Positions 46,357 to 55,815 are shown, counted from the first letter of the stretch. The stretch is DNA of 64,000 bases from Bacillus sp. V3-13 (GCF_002860165.1 NZ_PGUZ01000022.1:1-64000); one strand, 5' to 3'. The notes: a model not told the origin generated them from the letters alone. Made by a program: numbers and translations.

Positions 46357-46392
46357 AAAAAATGAAAAGCCATCCTCCTTAGAGAATGGCTT
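46357..46392 (-). terminator. Terminator of infC-rpmI-rplT
   Basis: AAGCCATTC / GGATGGCTT stem followed on the minus strand by TTCATTTTTT. Confidence 0.8.
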
Positions 46393-46414
46393 GAAAATGA
46401 CTGGATGTCAATCA

Positions 46415-46774
46415 TTATTTACTCAATTGCTGCTTTGCAGCGTTTGCCAGTTCAGCAAATGCTTTGTCGTCGCTAACAGCCAGTTCAGCAAGCATTTTGC
46501 GGTTTACTTCGATGCCTGCAAGCTTTAAACCGTGCATTAAACGGCTGTAAGAAAGGCCGTTAATACGGGCAGCTGCATTGATACGAGTAATCCAAAGTTT
46601 GCGGAAGTCGCGCTTTTTCTGGCGACGATCGCGGAATGCATACATTAGAGATTTCATTACTTGTTGGTTGGCAACTTTATATAATGTATGTTTTGAACCA
46701 TAATAACCTTTGGCTAATTTAAGAACTTTTTTACGACGTTTGCGGGTAACTGTACCGCCTTTTACACGTGGCAT
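46415..46774 (-). CDS. rplT: Ribosomal protein L20
   Basis: 119-residue 50S protein needed for early assembly. [19 protein letters not shown] and [10 protein letters not shown] at the start and [18 protein letters not shown] in the C-terminal globular domain are diagnostic. In Bacillus it also represses its own operon by binding the infC leader. It is the last gene of infC-rpmI-rplT. Length normal. Confidence 0.98.
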   Translation of the reverse strand: MPRVKGGTVTRKRRKKVLKLAKGYYGSKHTLYKVANQQVMKSLMYAFRDRRQKKRDFRKLWITRINAAARINGLSYSRLMHGLKLAGIEVNRKMLAELAVSDDKAFAELANAAKQQLSK

Positions 46775-46799
46775 TTATTTTCCCTCCTATTTTCGGAAA

Positions 46800-47000
46800 T
46801 TACTTAATGTTGTCCAATAAATGACGAATGCGTTTGAAATCGCCTTTGGAAACAAGAGTTGCTTTGCGAAGTTTACGCTTTGCTTTTGTAGATTTATTCG
46901 CGAATAAGTGGCTTGTATAAGCGTGAGAACGTTTTAGTTTACCAGATCCAGTTTTCTTGAAACGCTTGGCAGCGCCACGGTGTGTTTTCATTTTTGGCAT
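46800..47000 (-). CDS. rpmI: Ribosomal protein L35
   Basis: 66-residue 50S protein. [20 protein letters not shown] is diagnostic. I begin at this ATG because GAGGAGGAATCCCAA precedes it; the frame remains open upstream across the infC end. It lies 16 nt after infC and 25 nt before rplT. Confidence 0.98.
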   Translation of the reverse strand: MPKMKTHRGAAKRFKKTGSGKLKRSHAYTSHLFANKSTKAKRKLRKATLVSKGDFKRIRHLLDNIK

Positions 47001-47016
47001 TTGGGATTCCTCCTCT

Positions 47017-47532
47017 TTACTTGTCGTTTTTAGGTGCAAGGACCATGAACATGCTGCGGCCGTCCATTTTTGGATGCGATTCAACCGTTGCAACTTCAGT
47101 GCAAGCTTCTGCAAAACGAATTAGGACTCGCTGGCCGATTTCCTTGTGCGTAATCGCACGTCCTTTGAAGCGGATCGATGCTTTTACTTTATCGCCTTTT
47201 TCAAGGAATTTTATAGCATTGCGAAGCTTTGTATTAAAATCATGTTCATCAATGGTCGGGCTTAAACGAACTTCTTTGATATTAATAATTTTTTGGTTTT
47301 TGCGGGCTTCTTTTTCTTTCTTCTGCTGCTCGAACTTGAACTTTCCATAGTCCATAATGCGGGCTACAGGAGGTTTTGCATTCGGTGCAACAAGAACGAC
47401 ATCAAGATTTACGCGCGTAGCAATTTCGAGTGCTTCATTCTTTGATTTAATTCCCAATTGCTCACCATTTTGGTCAATGAGACGAACTTCACGGGCGCGA
47501 ATGCCCTCGTTTACCAACATGTCTTTGCTAAT
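47017..47532 (-). CDS. infC: Translation initiation factor IF-3 (ATT start)
   Basis: 171-residue factor that binds the 30S subunit and proofreads start codons. N-domain [27 protein letters not shown]-domain [19 protein letters not shown]. The start is ATT, read as Met, 8 nt after GGAGGT. Rare starts of this kind let IF-3 limit its own synthesis in other bacteria. A longer in-frame ATG/TTG choice at 47580 has no ribosome site and overlaps the leader. Confidence 0.93.
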   Translation of the reverse strand: MSKDMLVNEGIRAREVRLIDQNGEQLGIKSKNEALEIATRVNLDVVLVAPNAKPPVARIMDYGKFKFEQQKKEKEARKNQKIINIKEVRLSPTIDEHDFNTKLRNAIKFLEKGDKVKASIRFKGRAITHKEIGQRVLIRFAEACTEVATVESHPKMDGRSMFMVLAPKNDK

Positions 47533-47669
47533 AGTTAAACACCTCCAGGGTTTTATAACGAATACAAACATTTGGGTCAAGAATTATCCATGATCTCACT
47601 TCAACCGAATCCCGGAACTTTGGCGCATCGGTAAGTTACTGCAGCACGGGCTGCCGGCTCGTGTTTTTA

Positions 47670-47815
47670 CAAATAAAAAAGTGCAGGTGAACACACCCAC
47701 ACTTACGAATTCAGTAAGAAACAAAAAGTTTCACGTAAGACCTGCCAACTGCATAAGCGTCAATCAGGTGAGAAGCGGGTGCTTCTTCTTTTCCTCAAAG
47801 TCGTATTCAATTTAC
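47670..47815 (-). ncRNA. L20 leader, autoregulatory element of infC-rpmI-rplT
   Basis: The leader between the promoter (47823-47851) and infC contains a terminator (AAGTGTGGGTG / CACCTGCACTT then T6, 47674-47704) and a long structured region. Known biology: in Bacillus, L20 bound to this leader promotes early termination. Position, length and terminator fit; the L20 site was not folded in detail. Confidence 0.75.
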
Positions 47816-47822
47816 CTAAATA

Positions 47823-47851
47823 ACTATAACAAATTCATCTAAGAATGTCAA
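47823..47851 (-). promoter_or_regulatory. Sigma-A promoter of infC-rpmI-rplT
   Basis: Minus strand -35 TTGACA (47846-47851), 17 nt, -10 TATAGT (47823-47828). Confidence 0.85.
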
Positions 47852-48037
47852 ATGTGCTGCTATTTTTAGCAACAAAAAGTATCTTACCAAAATTGAAGTG
47901 AGCTTGCAAGGGTTTTTGAAAAAAATCTGGCCAACTAGAGTGTTTAATTGCACATTGTACTCCCTATCATAGGATGTTGATAGTAAAATTACGGGTCCCC
48001 CGCTTAACCAAAAACCGCTTGAAAATCCGCAAAACCC
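47852..48037. other. Non-coding stretch upstream of the infC promoter
   Basis: No gene seen. A/T-rich with one loose palindrome (CTATCATA..TGTTGATAG). At 48001-48007 CGCTTAA is the inverse of the unit repeated in the next feature. Confidence 0.4.
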
Positions 48038-48155
48038 GAATTAAGCGGAAATTCACAGGAATTAAGCGATTGCTCACATTAATTAAGCGAAAGAAACGAC
48101 CGGGGAATTAAGCGTTTATTCCAATAATTAAGCGGAAATCGCTATTAATTAGGTG
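48038..48155. repeat. Phased array of AATTAAGCG units
   Basis: Units begin at 48039, 48060, 48081, 48106, 48126 and 48147 (the last degenerate, AATTAGGTG), i.e. spacings of 21, 21, 25, 20 and 21 bp, about two helical turns. The sequence between units is not conserved. An inverted unit occurs at 48001-48007. No frame runs through it because two spacings break the phase of three. It lies between the thrS terminator and the infC promoter. Confidence 0.8.
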
Positions 48156-48174
48156 AAACTTAACACGCTCATAC

Positions 48175-48211
48175 AAAAAGAGACGCTGCAAACACACGAC
48201 AGCATCTCTTA
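48175..48211 (-). terminator. Terminator of thrS
   Basis: AAGAGATGCTG / GCAGCGTCTCTT stem followed by TTT on the minus strand, 13 nt past the stop. Confidence 0.85.
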
Positions 48212-48223
48212 TTGAAACCACTT

Positions 48224-50155
48224 TTACAGCTTCACTTCCGCCTTCAAATCTTCAACAAAGCGGTCAAAGGCAACCGTTTCAGACTTTTGTTCGCCATACT
48301 TGCGGACGTTGACTGCCTTTTCTTCGACTTCTTTATCGCCGACTACGAGCATGTAAGGAATTTTTTGCATTTGCGCTTCACGGATTTTGTAGCCGATTTT
48401 TTCATTGCGTTCGTCAAGCTCAACGCGAAAGCCTTCTGCCTGCAGCTGCTCCTGTACCTGCTTGGCATATTCGAAATGAATATCCGGGGATACTGGAATG
48501 ACCTGGACTTGGACAGGTGCGAGCCATGTTGGGAAAGCTCCTTTATATTCTTCGATTAAGAAGGCAACAAAGCGTTCCATTGTCGAAACGACCCCGCGGT
48601 GGATCACAACCGGGCGGTGCTGCTTTCCATCCTCGCCAATATAAGAAAGATCAAAGCGTTCAGGCAGCAAGAAATCCAACTGGACAGTCGATAAAGTTTC
48701 ATCTTTGCCAAGTGCTGTTTTTACTTGTACGTCCAATTTAGGCCCGTAGAATGCAGCTTCGCCTTCAGCTTCGAAGTAATCGACGCCGAGGTCATCCATC
48801 GCTTCTTTCAGCATTGACTGGGCTTTTTCCCACATTTGATCGTCATCAAAATATTTCTCGGTGTCCGCTGGATCCCGGTATGATAGCCGGAACGAATAAT
48901 CGCTGATATTAAAGTCCTTGTAAACCTCCAGCACCAACCGGACAACCCGTATAAATTCGTCTTTAATCTGGTCGGGACGGACAAAGATATGAGCATCATT
49001 TAATGTCATCCCCCGGACGCGCTGCAGGCCGGACAATGCTCCGGACATTTCGTAGCGGTGCATCGTGCCCAGTTCGGCAATGCGTATTGGCAGCTCACGG
49101 TAGCTGTGGATGGCATTTTTATAAATCATCATATGGTGCGGACAGTTCATCGGCCGCAGCACAAGCTGCTCATTGTCCATATCCATGACAGGGAACATAT
49201 CTTCTTGATAATGATCCCAATGGCCGGAAGTTTTATAAAGGTCGACGCTGCCCATGATCGGAGTGTAAACATGATCATAACCTAAACGTTGTTCTTTATC
49301 GACAATATAGCGTTCGATAATCCGGCGGATGGTCGCTCCTTTTGGCAGCCATAGCGGCAAGCCCTGGCCGACCAGCTGCGAGTGAGTAAATAAATTCAAC
49401 TCTTTGCCCAGCTTGCGGTGATCGCGCTCTTTTGCTTCTTCCAACAGTCGCAAATGCTCCTGAAGGTCTTCCTTTTTAAAGAACGCAGTTCCGTATATGC
49501 GCTGGAGCATCTTATTGTCGCTGTTTCCTCGCCAATACGCACCGGCAATGCTCAGCAGTTTGAACTCTTTCAGCTTGCCGGTCGATGAAACATGCACGCC
49601 GCGGCAAAGATCGAAAAATTCGCCCTGTTCATAAATGGTCACAGTTTCATGCTCGGGGATCGCCTCAATCAGCTCCAGCTTATATTCGTCATCAATTTCT
49701 TTAAAGAGCTGAACAGCCTCATTGCGGCTTACTTCCCTGCGGACAATTTCAAGGTTCTCATTGACGATCTTCGCCATTTCTTTTTCAATCAACGGCAAAT
49801 CCTCGGGTGTTAACGATGTCTCCATATCAATATCATAGTAAAAGCCGCCTTCAATAACCGGTCCGACGCCGAGTTTGACATTTTTATAGAGGCGCTTGAT
49901 TGCCTGCGCCATTAAATGCGCAGTACTGTGCCGCAGAATTTCAAGCGCGTCCTCGCTGTCCGGTGTGACAATTTCAATTGCCCCATCTTCCTCGATTGGG
50001 CGGCGAAGATCATATAATTGGCCATTGACTTTGCCGGCAATCGCTTTTTTCTTCAGTCCGGGACTGATTGAAGCAGCAACTTCTTCGGTTGTCGTCCCTT
50101 TGGAAAACTCCTTTACGGCACCATCAGGAAAGGTTAATTTCACAACATCTGACAT
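48224..50155 (-). CDS. thrS: Threonyl-tRNA synthetase
   Basis: 643-residue class II synthetase. N-terminal TGS domain ([15 protein letters not shown]), editing domain with [10 protein letters not shown] and the C..H..H zinc-type site (FDLCRGVHV), catalytic domain with motif 2 ([24 protein letters not shown]) and zinc ligand in [12 protein letters not shown], motif 3 ([15 protein letters not shown]), and the C-terminal anticodon-binding domain. AAAGGAGGAAGAG precedes the ATG. Controlled by a threonine T-box. Confidence 0.98.
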   Translation of the reverse strand: MSDVVKLTFPDGAVKEFSKGTTTEEVAASISPGLKKKAIAGKVNGQLYDLRRPIEEDGAIEIVTPDSEDALEILRHSTAHLMAQAIKRLYKNVKLGVGPVIEGGFYYDIDMETSLTPEDLPLIEKEMAKIVNENLEIVRREVSRNEAVQLFKEIDDEYKLELIEAIPEHETVTIYEQGEFFDLCRGVHVSSTGKLKEFKLLSIAGAYWRGNSDNKMLQRIYGTAFFKKEDLQEHLRLLEEAKERDHRKLGKELNLFTHSQLVGQGLPLWLPKGATIRRIIERYIVDKEQRLGYDHVYTPIMGSVDLYKTSGHWDHYQEDMFPVMDMDNEQLVLRPMNCPHHMMIYKNAIHSYRELPIRIAELGTMHRYEMSGALSGLQRVRGMTLNDAHIFVRPDQIKDEFIRVVRLVLEVYKDFNISDYSFRLSYRDPADTEKYFDDDQMWEKAQSMLKEAMDDLGVDYFEAEGEAAFYGPKLDVQVKTALGKDETLSTVQLDFLLPERFDLSYIGEDGKQHRPVVIHRGVVSTMERFVAFLIEEYKGAFPTWLAPVQVQVIPVSPDIHFEYAKQVQEQLQAEGFRVELDERNEKIGYKIREAQMQKIPYMLVVGDKEVEEKAVNVRKYGEQKSETVAFDRFVEDLKAEVKL

Positions 50156-50293
50156 GACTCTTCCTCCTTTTCTAAAATGCGTTAGCGTCTGCTCAGCATA
50201 TCGTCCAGTAAAGTCGTTTCCAACAAATTGACAGGACGCAGCTAAACGCTGGAACAGGGTTTAGGCCATTCCCAAACGCTAGCTGTGTAAAAA

Positions 50294-50575
50294 TAAAAAA
50301 ACCCATCCCTGCAACAGGGACGAGTTTTATACACGCGGTTCCACCCAATTTTCATATTTTCAGCAAATGAAAATATATCTCTGGTAAAATAACGGTTTTA
50401 GCCGTCAGCCAATACTTTTTGAATATAGGAAAGCTTCCCGATCATGTTCATGGCCGAAGTTCCGAGGCGGTAAGCATCAGGCCCGTGTTGGGAAGATTGC
50501 AGCCATGTCTTCCCTCTCTGGCAACCGTAACCAAATACCCTTGTCCTCATCATCACTTTTATGAATGATTTTATG
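50294..50575 (-). ncRNA. T-box leader of thrS
   Basis: The minus strand has GGGTGGAACCGCG (50336-50348) and the terminator AAAACTCGTCCCTG / AGGGATGGGTTTT plus T run (50299-50327). A specifier ACC at 50469-50471 in the stem I loop fits threonine. The frame across this region (50398-50706) is not a gene. Confidence 0.92.
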
Positions 50576-50581
50576 TACGTT

Positions 50582-50610
50582 ATTATAGAGGGTATTTTTT
50601 TGAAAAGCAA
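50582..50610 (-). promoter_or_regulatory. Sigma-A promoter of thrS
   Basis: Minus strand -35 TTGCTT (50605-50610), 17 nt, -10 TATAAT (50582-50587), directly after the ytxC stop. Confidence 0.75.
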
Positions 50611-50620
50611 GGGGTTCCTA

Positions 50621-51490
50621 TTACATTTTTTCTTCAGCCGTATAAGGCAGGAAGTTTTTCCGTTCATAAAAGTCGGCGACTGCATGAATCGTAACCCTTT
50701 CCTCAAATATGTTGCAAATCGTGCGGATTAACGGCTGGTCACGATCTTCCGTGTAAAGAAAGATCATCGATGGCGCAATCGAAAGCAATGGCGCAATCGT
50801 GACTGAATCTACATAAACCGGATGATTAAAGAGCAGCTTCCGGTCGATCATTCTGACGAGGTCGGCCCGCTTGATTTCATAAAAATGCTCGTCAAAAAAA
50901 GTGGAGCCGTCGTTGATAAGCAGGTGAAGCTGGCGAATTTTCATCTCCCGTTCAGCCAAAAAATCTCTTAATGTCTGAATAAAGATTTGGTACTCCTGCT
51001 CCATTTTGTATTCATCGATGGAAATTTCCACGTACTTCTCAAGACAGTCCAGATAGGGCCTGAGCCGAAACTTTACAAAAGAATCGAATGAAAAGGATAA
51101 ATTTTTTTGAAAAAGGTCATCCATTGCCTCCTTCAATATATTTTCCTCGTTCATATCCTTAACCAGGGCCGCGAGCTCTTCACGGTTCCCTTCCAAAATC
51201 GAATAAATAATTTCCAGGATTTGCTGCTGTTCCTCAGCGTCAGCATAAAAATATTTTTCTGCTAAAATCGTCCGGAACCATTGTTCCCGTTTCCAATAAA
51301 TCATAAATTCATAGAAAGCCTGTTTCACATCCGCTAAAATGATGTCCGTATTCGCTTCTGCCGTTAGCTTAATTATATGAGGATCTTCAAAAAGAAGATT
51401 TATTTTTCCGGACCCGGAGGATAAATGCCGCTGTAAATATGTAATAAGTCCTTTTGCATCCTCTTGTTTTTGGAAGATGATCTCAAACAA
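50621..51490 (-). CDS. ytxC: Sporulation-associated protein YtxC
   Basis: About 289 residues, cytosolic, no membrane helix. The family is restricted to spore-formers and occurs, as here, just after dnaI. Function unknown. I place the start at TTG (LFEIIFQKQ) after GGGGGG, since a terminator for dnaI lies upstream and the longer frame to 51658 would run back through it. The C-terminal segment IRQLHLLINDGSTFFDEHFYEIKRADLVRMIDR is the most conserved-looking part. No certain promoter; CATATACAT near 51530 slightly resembles sigma-E sites. Confidence 0.82.
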   Translation of the reverse strand: MFEIIFQKQEDAKGLITYLQRHLSSGSGKINLLFEDPHIIKLTAEANTDIILADVKQAFYEFMIYWKREQWFRTILAEKYFYADAEEQQQILEIIYSILEGNREELAALVKDMNEENILKEAMDDLFQKNLSFSFDSFVKFRLRPYLDCLEKYVEISIDEYKMEQEYQIFIQTLRDFLAEREMKIRQLHLLINDGSTFFDEHFYEIKRADLVRMIDRKLLFNHPVYVDSVTIAPLLSIAPSMIFLYTEDRDQPLIRTICNIFEERVTIHAVADFYERKNFLPYTAEEKM

Positions 51491-51598
51491 CCAAATCCCC
51501 CCTATATCAAAATCTCTAATTTCATGTATATGGGGAACAGGGACAAAATAGAAGCAAGCACGCCGAAAGTCCTTTTGATTTTCCTGAGGCTTGGGAAT

Positions 51599-51625
51599 AG
51601 AAAAAACCACCTGAAACAGGTGGTT
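51599..51625 (-). terminator. Terminator of dnaB-dnaI
   Basis: AACCACCTG / CAGGTGGTT stem and TTTTTTCTATT on the minus strand, 8 nt past the dnaI stop. Confidence 0.88.
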
Positions 51626-51632
51626 GGGTACG

Positions 51633-52571
51633 TTATTTTCTTCGGTTTTCACCGTCAAGCATAATCGGTTCAGCCAAAAATCTGATGCGCTCCATAATCC
51701 GGCGCGCTTTCATTTTTTCTTCCTCACCGCGCTGGCTGTATGTTAAATGATGTTCAAGCCCCTCGAAGTCAAAATTGGATGTAAAGAAGGTTGGCAGGTT
51801 TTCGGACATGCGATATTGCAGGATCGGACCAAGAACCTCGTCCCTGACCCAGCTCGACATCGTTTCAGCGCCAATATCATCAAGCATCAGAATCGGCTGC
51901 TTCTTGATCGTTTCAATCTTCTCATTTAAAGTCGAATCGGCAATCGAATTTTTCATTTCTCTTAATAATTCAGGCACAAACACGATCATTGAGGAGAATT
52001 TTTTGGCGGCCAGTTCATTGGCAATTGCTCCTAACAGGAATGATTTTCCGACTCCAAATTCTCCAAATAAATATAAACCTTTTACTTTTTCCCCGGATTG
52101 ATAGGCTGCGATAAAGTCTCCCGCTTTTTCAAGAGCTGTATAACGGCCTGGATTATCTTCTTTCAGATCAAAATCACTAAAGGAAACTTGTAAAATATCT
52201 TTTGGAAAATACATGCTTTTAATCAGCTTTTCATTCTTGCGCTTTTCATCCTCCATCACCTTTCTCGGGCAGCGGTCATAGTGGATATCGATCGCATTTC
52301 TTTGGATGACCAGTTTGGGATGGTACCCCTTCATGTAATTAATACAGCCGTCAAGGCTCGGGCACCGATTGCATTCTTTGCTTTGATCCGCGTATTCAAG
52401 CAATTTTCCCATGCTTCTTTCAACCATGCCATCGTCCACTTCATCTCTATGCTCGCTGAGAAAAGCGTGAACCTCGGGATTTTTCATAATTTTTTCCCGC
52501 ATAAGGGTGTAGCGTTTTTGAAAACCTTCATTTCCGGCAAGCCTTTTGATCGTCTGGTTAATTTTCTCCAC
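51633..52571 (-). CDS. dnaI: Primosomal helicase loader DnaI
   Basis: 312-residue AAA+ protein that loads the DnaC helicase at origins and restart sites in Bacilli. N-terminal helicase-binding domain with zinc ligands C67, C70, C76 and H84 (ECNRCPSLDGC..YH); ATPase with Walker A FGEFGVGKSFLLG and Walker B ILMLDDIGAE; sensor TFFTSNFDFEGLE. The start is GTG with GTAGGAGGTGAACGAAC upstream, 13 nt after dnaB. Confidence 0.96.
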   Translation of the reverse strand: MEKINQTIKRLAGNEGFQKRYTLMREKIMKNPEVHAFLSEHRDEVDDGMVERSMGKLLEYADQSKECNRCPSLDGCINYMKGYHPKLVIQRNAIDIHYDRCPRKVMEDEKRKNEKLIKSMYFPKDILQVSFSDFDLKEDNPGRYTALEKAGDFIAAYQSGEKVKGLYLFGEFGVGKSFLLGAIANELAAKKFSSMIVFVPELLREMKNSIADSTLNEKIETIKKQPILMLDDIGAETMSSWVRDEVLGPILQYRMSENLPTFFTSNFDFEGLEHHLTYSQRGEEEKMKARRIMERIRFLAEPIMLDGENRRK

Positions 52572-52584
52572 GTTCGTTCACCTC

Positions 52585-53991
52585 CTACGTCCTCAGCTTT
52601 TTCAGCTTCTCTTCAAGTGCACGTTTTTTCTCTTCAAAGTTCGGAATAACTGCCGGTTTCTCTTTTGGTGCAGACGGACTATCATTTTCCTTGAACCAAT
52701 CAGGCAATTTTTCCGTCCGGATCGGCTTCCGCCTCGTTTGGGCCCCCTGGCCGGCCGTTTTTTTGCTATCAGCCCATTCCTGATACTGGCGGTGTTCGCT
52801 GATGGCCAGCTCCATCGCTTCTTTTACAGTCTTTATTTTTTTCCTTGCCCAGTGGCTGGCAATTTTCTCGATGTAGCCCTTTGTCAGCTTCATGTTTGTT
52901 TTCAGCAGCACATATTGGATCAGCACATTCGTAACACCAGGAAGAAGTTTTTGCTGAAACATTACTTCTTCGATAATTTGCAAATCGGTTTTCGTCGGTT
53001 CAGCCCCGCCGGAAATATCCTTCAACAATTGGCGGGGGGAAGTCGTTTCAAGATAGTGGACGAGCTGCTCTTCTTGCGTTTTCGGTTCAGCAGCTGCTGT
53101 CAAATGGACAGCAGGCTGAAGCCGGTCAACAAGTGACGGCAGCTTGTCCTGATGTTCAAACTGGTACCAGTCGCGCGCGGCCTTGCGCAATTCTTCAATG
53201 TCGATTTCATCCTCCGCCGTTACTGCGCTGAGGATAATGCTTTTCATTTGAATCGGATCGATACCGTACAGAAACGACAGATTGCTGACCGCTTCTTTCA
53301 CTTTTTTGTTCAACGCTTTTTTCGGCACTAACGATTCCTGTAATCCAGCAGTCAACAATTCAAAATTGAAAAACTCTGTATCTATTTGAATGCCGTTTTG
53401 TTCAGCCCGGCCTATGAAAACCTGGCCATTTTCGGCGCTGAGGCTCCTGGCGGTTTCCTCATCATGCTGCAGGGAAGCCTCTGATGCAGAGGCATAGACA
53501 TCCTGAAACGCCCTTGTGATGTTCTTGTATTCTTCATGGTCAGGCAGCTTCCGGTCACTGAAAAACCTTTTTAAGCGCGCAAACTGATTTTTACCGATTT
53601 TTCTATATAAGTAGATATTGAGCATTCCATCAAGGAAGAATTGCTCCGGATTCAAAGGGGGCTGAAGCTCGTAAATAAACTCCCTGCTGTCATTTTCAGA
53701 GCGGACATAGCTTTTAAGCAAGCCAATCCCTTCAAGCTTGAGCCTCGCTTCATAAATATCCCTGAGGCCCATCCCCATGATCGTCATTAACCCGTGATGG
53801 GACTGGGACTCAGACCAGATCCGGTTTTCTTCGAGTTCACCCCATAAAGTCAGGTAAAGACTGAAGCACGCCGAACCAATGAGCGGCTGGTATAAAAATG
53901 TTAATACTTTCCGGTCGAAGTCATGAAGCAGGCCATTTGCCCTTACAACATAACGGTCAACCGGTAAAAGCTCTTGCCAATGCTGGACCAT
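52585..53991 (-). CDS. dnaB: Replication initiation and membrane attachment protein DnaB
   Basis: About 468 residues. Firmicute DnaB helps DnaD and DnaI load the helicase and attaches the origin to the membrane; it is not the helicase. N-terminal winged-helix DDBH1 domain (LPVDRYVVRANG, LYQPLIGSACFSLYLTLW) and C-terminal DDBH2 domain (about 325-400, with YIEKIASHWARKKIKTVKEAM), followed by a charged tail. The start MVQHWQELLPVD is preferred to an in-frame TTG three codons earlier on family alignment. Confidence 0.93.
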   Translation of the reverse strand: MVQHWQELLPVDRYVVRANGLLHDFDRKVLTFLYQPLIGSACFSLYLTLWGELEENRIWSESQSHHGLMTIMGMGLRDIYEARLKLEGIGLLKSYVRSENDSREFIYELQPPLNPEQFFLDGMLNIYLYRKIGKNQFARLKRFFSDRKLPDHEEYKNITRAFQDVYASASEASLQHDEETARSLSAENGQVFIGRAEQNGIQIDTEFFNFELLTAGLQESLVPKKALNKKVKEAVSNLSFLYGIDPIQMKSIILSAVTAEDEIDIEELRKAARDWYQFEHQDKLPSLVDRLQPAVHLTAAAEPKTQEEQLVHYLETTSPRQLLKDISGGAEPTKTDLQIIEEVMFQQKLLPGVTNVLIQYVLLKTNMKLTKGYIEKIASHWARKKIKTVKEAMELAISEHRQYQEWADSKKTAGQGAQTRRKPIRTEKLPDWFKENDSPSAPKEKPAVIPNFEEKKRALEEKLKKLRT

Positions 53992-54079
53992 AACCTTCAA
54001 CCTTTCAAAAATAATACGAAAGTATCCCAGCTAAGATAAACTGGAGACCGTACGTCAACACACCCCACTTATAAGCTTT

Positions 54080-54109
54080 AAAAAAGAGCTAAAGGGTTCC
54101 TTCAGCTCG
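54080..54109 (-). terminator. Terminator-like hairpin between nrdR and dnaB
   Basis: GAGCTGAAGG / CCTTTAGCTC stem followed by TTTTTTAAAG on the minus strand, adjoining the nrdR stop. It may lower dnaB-dnaI expression from upstream promoters. Confidence 0.7.
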
Positions 54110-54571
54110 TTATGACTGCTCCCGTTTGATTAGTTCTTTTAATTCCTCGATAAATACATTGATATCTTTAAATTGCCGATAGACTGAAGCAAACCGGACA
54201 TAGGCCACCTCATCGACATCTGCAAGCCTGTCCATCACCATTTCACCGATCACTTCGCTCTTTATTTCAGATACGCCCCGGCTTCGCAGCTCTTTTTCGA
54301 CATCATGGGCAATCTCCTCCAGCTGCTGGAGCTCGACCGGCCGCTTTTCACATGCCTTGATAAGGCCGCGCAGCATCTTTTCACGGCTGAATTCTTCTCG
54401 TGTTCCTTCTTTTTTCACAACAACAAGCGGAATTTCTTCCACTTTTTCAAATGTGGTAAACCGATAACCGCAAGCCTCACATTCCCGCCTTCTCCGAATC
54501 GAACGACTGTCATCAACGGGCCGGGAATCCAAAACACGCGTGCTGTTATTTTGGCAGGAAGGACATCTCAT
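54110..54571 (-). CDS. nrdR: Transcriptional repressor NrdR
   Basis: 153-residue repressor of ribonucleotide reductase genes. Zinc ribbon with C3, C6, C31 and C34 ([18 protein letters not shown]), then an ATP-cone ([20 protein letters not shown]) that senses ATP/dATP. Upstream of dnaB as in B. subtilis. Length normal; ATG start. Confidence 0.97.
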   Translation of the reverse strand: MRCPSCQNNSTRVLDSRPVDDSRSIRRRRECEACGYRFTTFEKVEEIPLVVVKKEGTREEFSREKMLRGLIKACEKRPVELQQLEEIAHDVEKELRSRGVSEIKSEVIGEMVMDRLADVDEVAYVRFASVYRQFKDINVFIEELKELIKREQS

Positions 54572-54655
54572 ACAATCAGCTCCGAATTCTCCAATAATTT
54601 TATAATGGCTCTTAATAATATCTTATAGAAAAGGAGTTGTCAGAACAAGTACCAC

Positions 54656-55057
54656 TTACTCGGCATGCTTTCCTGATCCGATATATGTAAACCTTTCGTC
54701 AAACTTTTTATAGAAGGATAGCAGCTTGCTTTTCAGGGCGCCGTGAATTCCTGCCAATGAAAATTTTTCGGTCGAAATATTCATATCAATCGCTGTTTCG
54801 TAAGGCTTTACCGTTATGATCGTTACGATTAAAAATGCCGGGACATTCCCTTTTACTTCAACAGCGATCTCCCCATGCTCTTTGGAGGCGCTTGTAACCC
54901 TGCAGTTGCTGTCACCTTTGAATATTTCTTCAGCCGCCTGGAACACTTGATTAAAGCTGCCCTTATAATAGCGCGTCTTTAAATCGCTGTCCGGATGGTT
55001 TTCCTTCGTTTCGCATTGCTTGCTGTATCTTGTTGTAAGAGCGCGAAAAAATGACAT
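54656..55057 (-). CDS. Conserved hypothetical cytosolic protein
   Basis: About 133 residues. Not recognised with confidence. An N-terminal polar part (SKQCETKENHPDSDLKTRYY) is followed by an alpha/beta-looking body with VFQAAEEIFKGDSNCRVTSASKEHGEIAVEV and YETAIDMNISTEKF, which recalls small DUF1499-like proteins, but only loosely. No signal peptide or membrane helix. The start MSFFRAL has AAAGGTGGG at 7 nt; the in-frame ATG four codons earlier overlaps it. It stands between speD and nrdR. Confidence 0.7.
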   Translation of the reverse strand: MSFFRALTTRYSKQCETKENHPDSDLKTRYYKGSFNQVFQAAEEIFKGDSNCRVTSASKEHGEIAVEVKGNVPAFLIVTIITVKPYETAIDMNISTEKFSLAGIHGALKSKLLSFYKKFDERFTYIGSGKHAE

Positions 55058-55112
55058 CGTCATTCCCACCTTTAATCGTTTTCTATTAGTTTACAATATT
55101 ATTCAGGAAATT

Positions 55113-55140
55113 AAAAAAGAGGTGTATGACATACACCTCT
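55113..55140 (-). terminator. Terminator of speD
   Basis: AGAGGTGTATG / CATACACCTCT stem followed by TTTTTT on the minus strand, 17 nt past the stop. Confidence 0.88.
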
Positions 55141-55157
55141 TGCCTGCAAATTCCAGT

Positions 55158-55538
55158 TTATAGAGCTTTCGCTTCTGCTTGTTTTACTTGTACAGGACCC
55201 ATCCCGCGAGGAATCTCGATATTCTCGCGTGTTTGAGCTCCTAACGCTTCTGCAATATAATCTGCAGCAATGTTAGGATCCAGATCGCCGCATGTATACA
55301 CATCAATGCTGGCATATCCGTGTTCAGGGAAGCTGTGTATTGTTAAATGTGATTCAGAAATAATCACGACACCGCTAACGCCCTGTGGTGCGAACTTATG
55401 AAATGCAACTTCACGAATTTCAGCACCGGATTTTAATGCTGCACCCACAAATGTTTGCTCAATTAATTCCATATCATTTAATTTTTCGAAATCGCAACCC
55501 CATAGTTCTGAAATCACATGACGACCCATAGTTTCCAT
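55158..55538 (-). CDS. speD: S-adenosylmethionine decarboxylase proenzyme
   Basis: 126-residue pyruvoyl enzyme that makes the aminopropyl donor for spermidine. It cuts itself at Glu62-Ser63 in [19 protein letters not shown], turning S63 into the pyruvoyl group; the later C83 (YTCGD) and H68 are the processing residues. Short bacterial class 1B form, normal length. AAGGGGGAAACTG precedes the ATG. It has a long structured leader of about 145 nt. Confidence 0.97.
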   Translation of the reverse strand: METMGRHVISELWGCDFEKLNDMELIEQTFVGAALKSGAEIREVAFHKFAPQGVSGVVIISESHLTIHSFPEHGYASIDVYTCGDLDPNIAADYIAEALGAQTRENIEIPRGMGPVQVKQAEAKAL

Positions 55539-55683
55539 ATTCAGTTTCCCCCTTAAGCTTTTTCGCTTCCTTCATGAAATGACATATAAAGCGGCATCTT
55601 TTAACTACCACGGGGGAAAGTTAGTCCAAAGAGGTCCTAACCCTTTAAGTAGCCATCAGTACCATATTTCAAGAAGTTCACGA
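55539..55683 (-). promoter_or_regulatory. Long, possibly structured 5' leader of speD
   Basis: Between the promoter and speD the minus strand can pair AAAGGGTTAG with CTAACTTT and CTAC with GTAG further out. No terminator or known riboswitch consensus was recognised. It is much longer than needed for translation. Confidence 0.4.
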
Positions 55684-55688
55684 GGAAT

Positions 55689-55717
55689 AGTATACTTTGT
55701 TTATATTTTTTTTGCAA
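55689..55717 (-). promoter_or_regulatory. Sigma-A promoter of speD
   Basis: Minus strand -35 TTGCAA (55712-55717), 17 nt, -10 TATACT (55689-55694). Confidence 0.7.
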
Positions 55718-55815
55718 CATATCAATTTAAAAAAATAAATGATGAATTTTCGCGAAACGATTGCCGCATTTTTCTAGTAGATTGGACAAAAAAAGCATAC
55801 TATTAAGAAAAGCGC

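Noticed and set aside
48038-48155. CRISPR array
   Set aside because: Units are only 9 nt, gaps about 12 nt, and no cas genes are nearby. It is a short phased direct repeat instead.
50398-50706. 102-residue minus-strand frame upstream of thrS
   Set aside because: It covers the thrS promoter and T-box stem I and has no ribosome site.
55579-55806. 75-residue plus-strand frame opposite the speD leader
   Set aside because: No promoter or ribosome site on the plus strand; it is opposite the speD promoter and leader.
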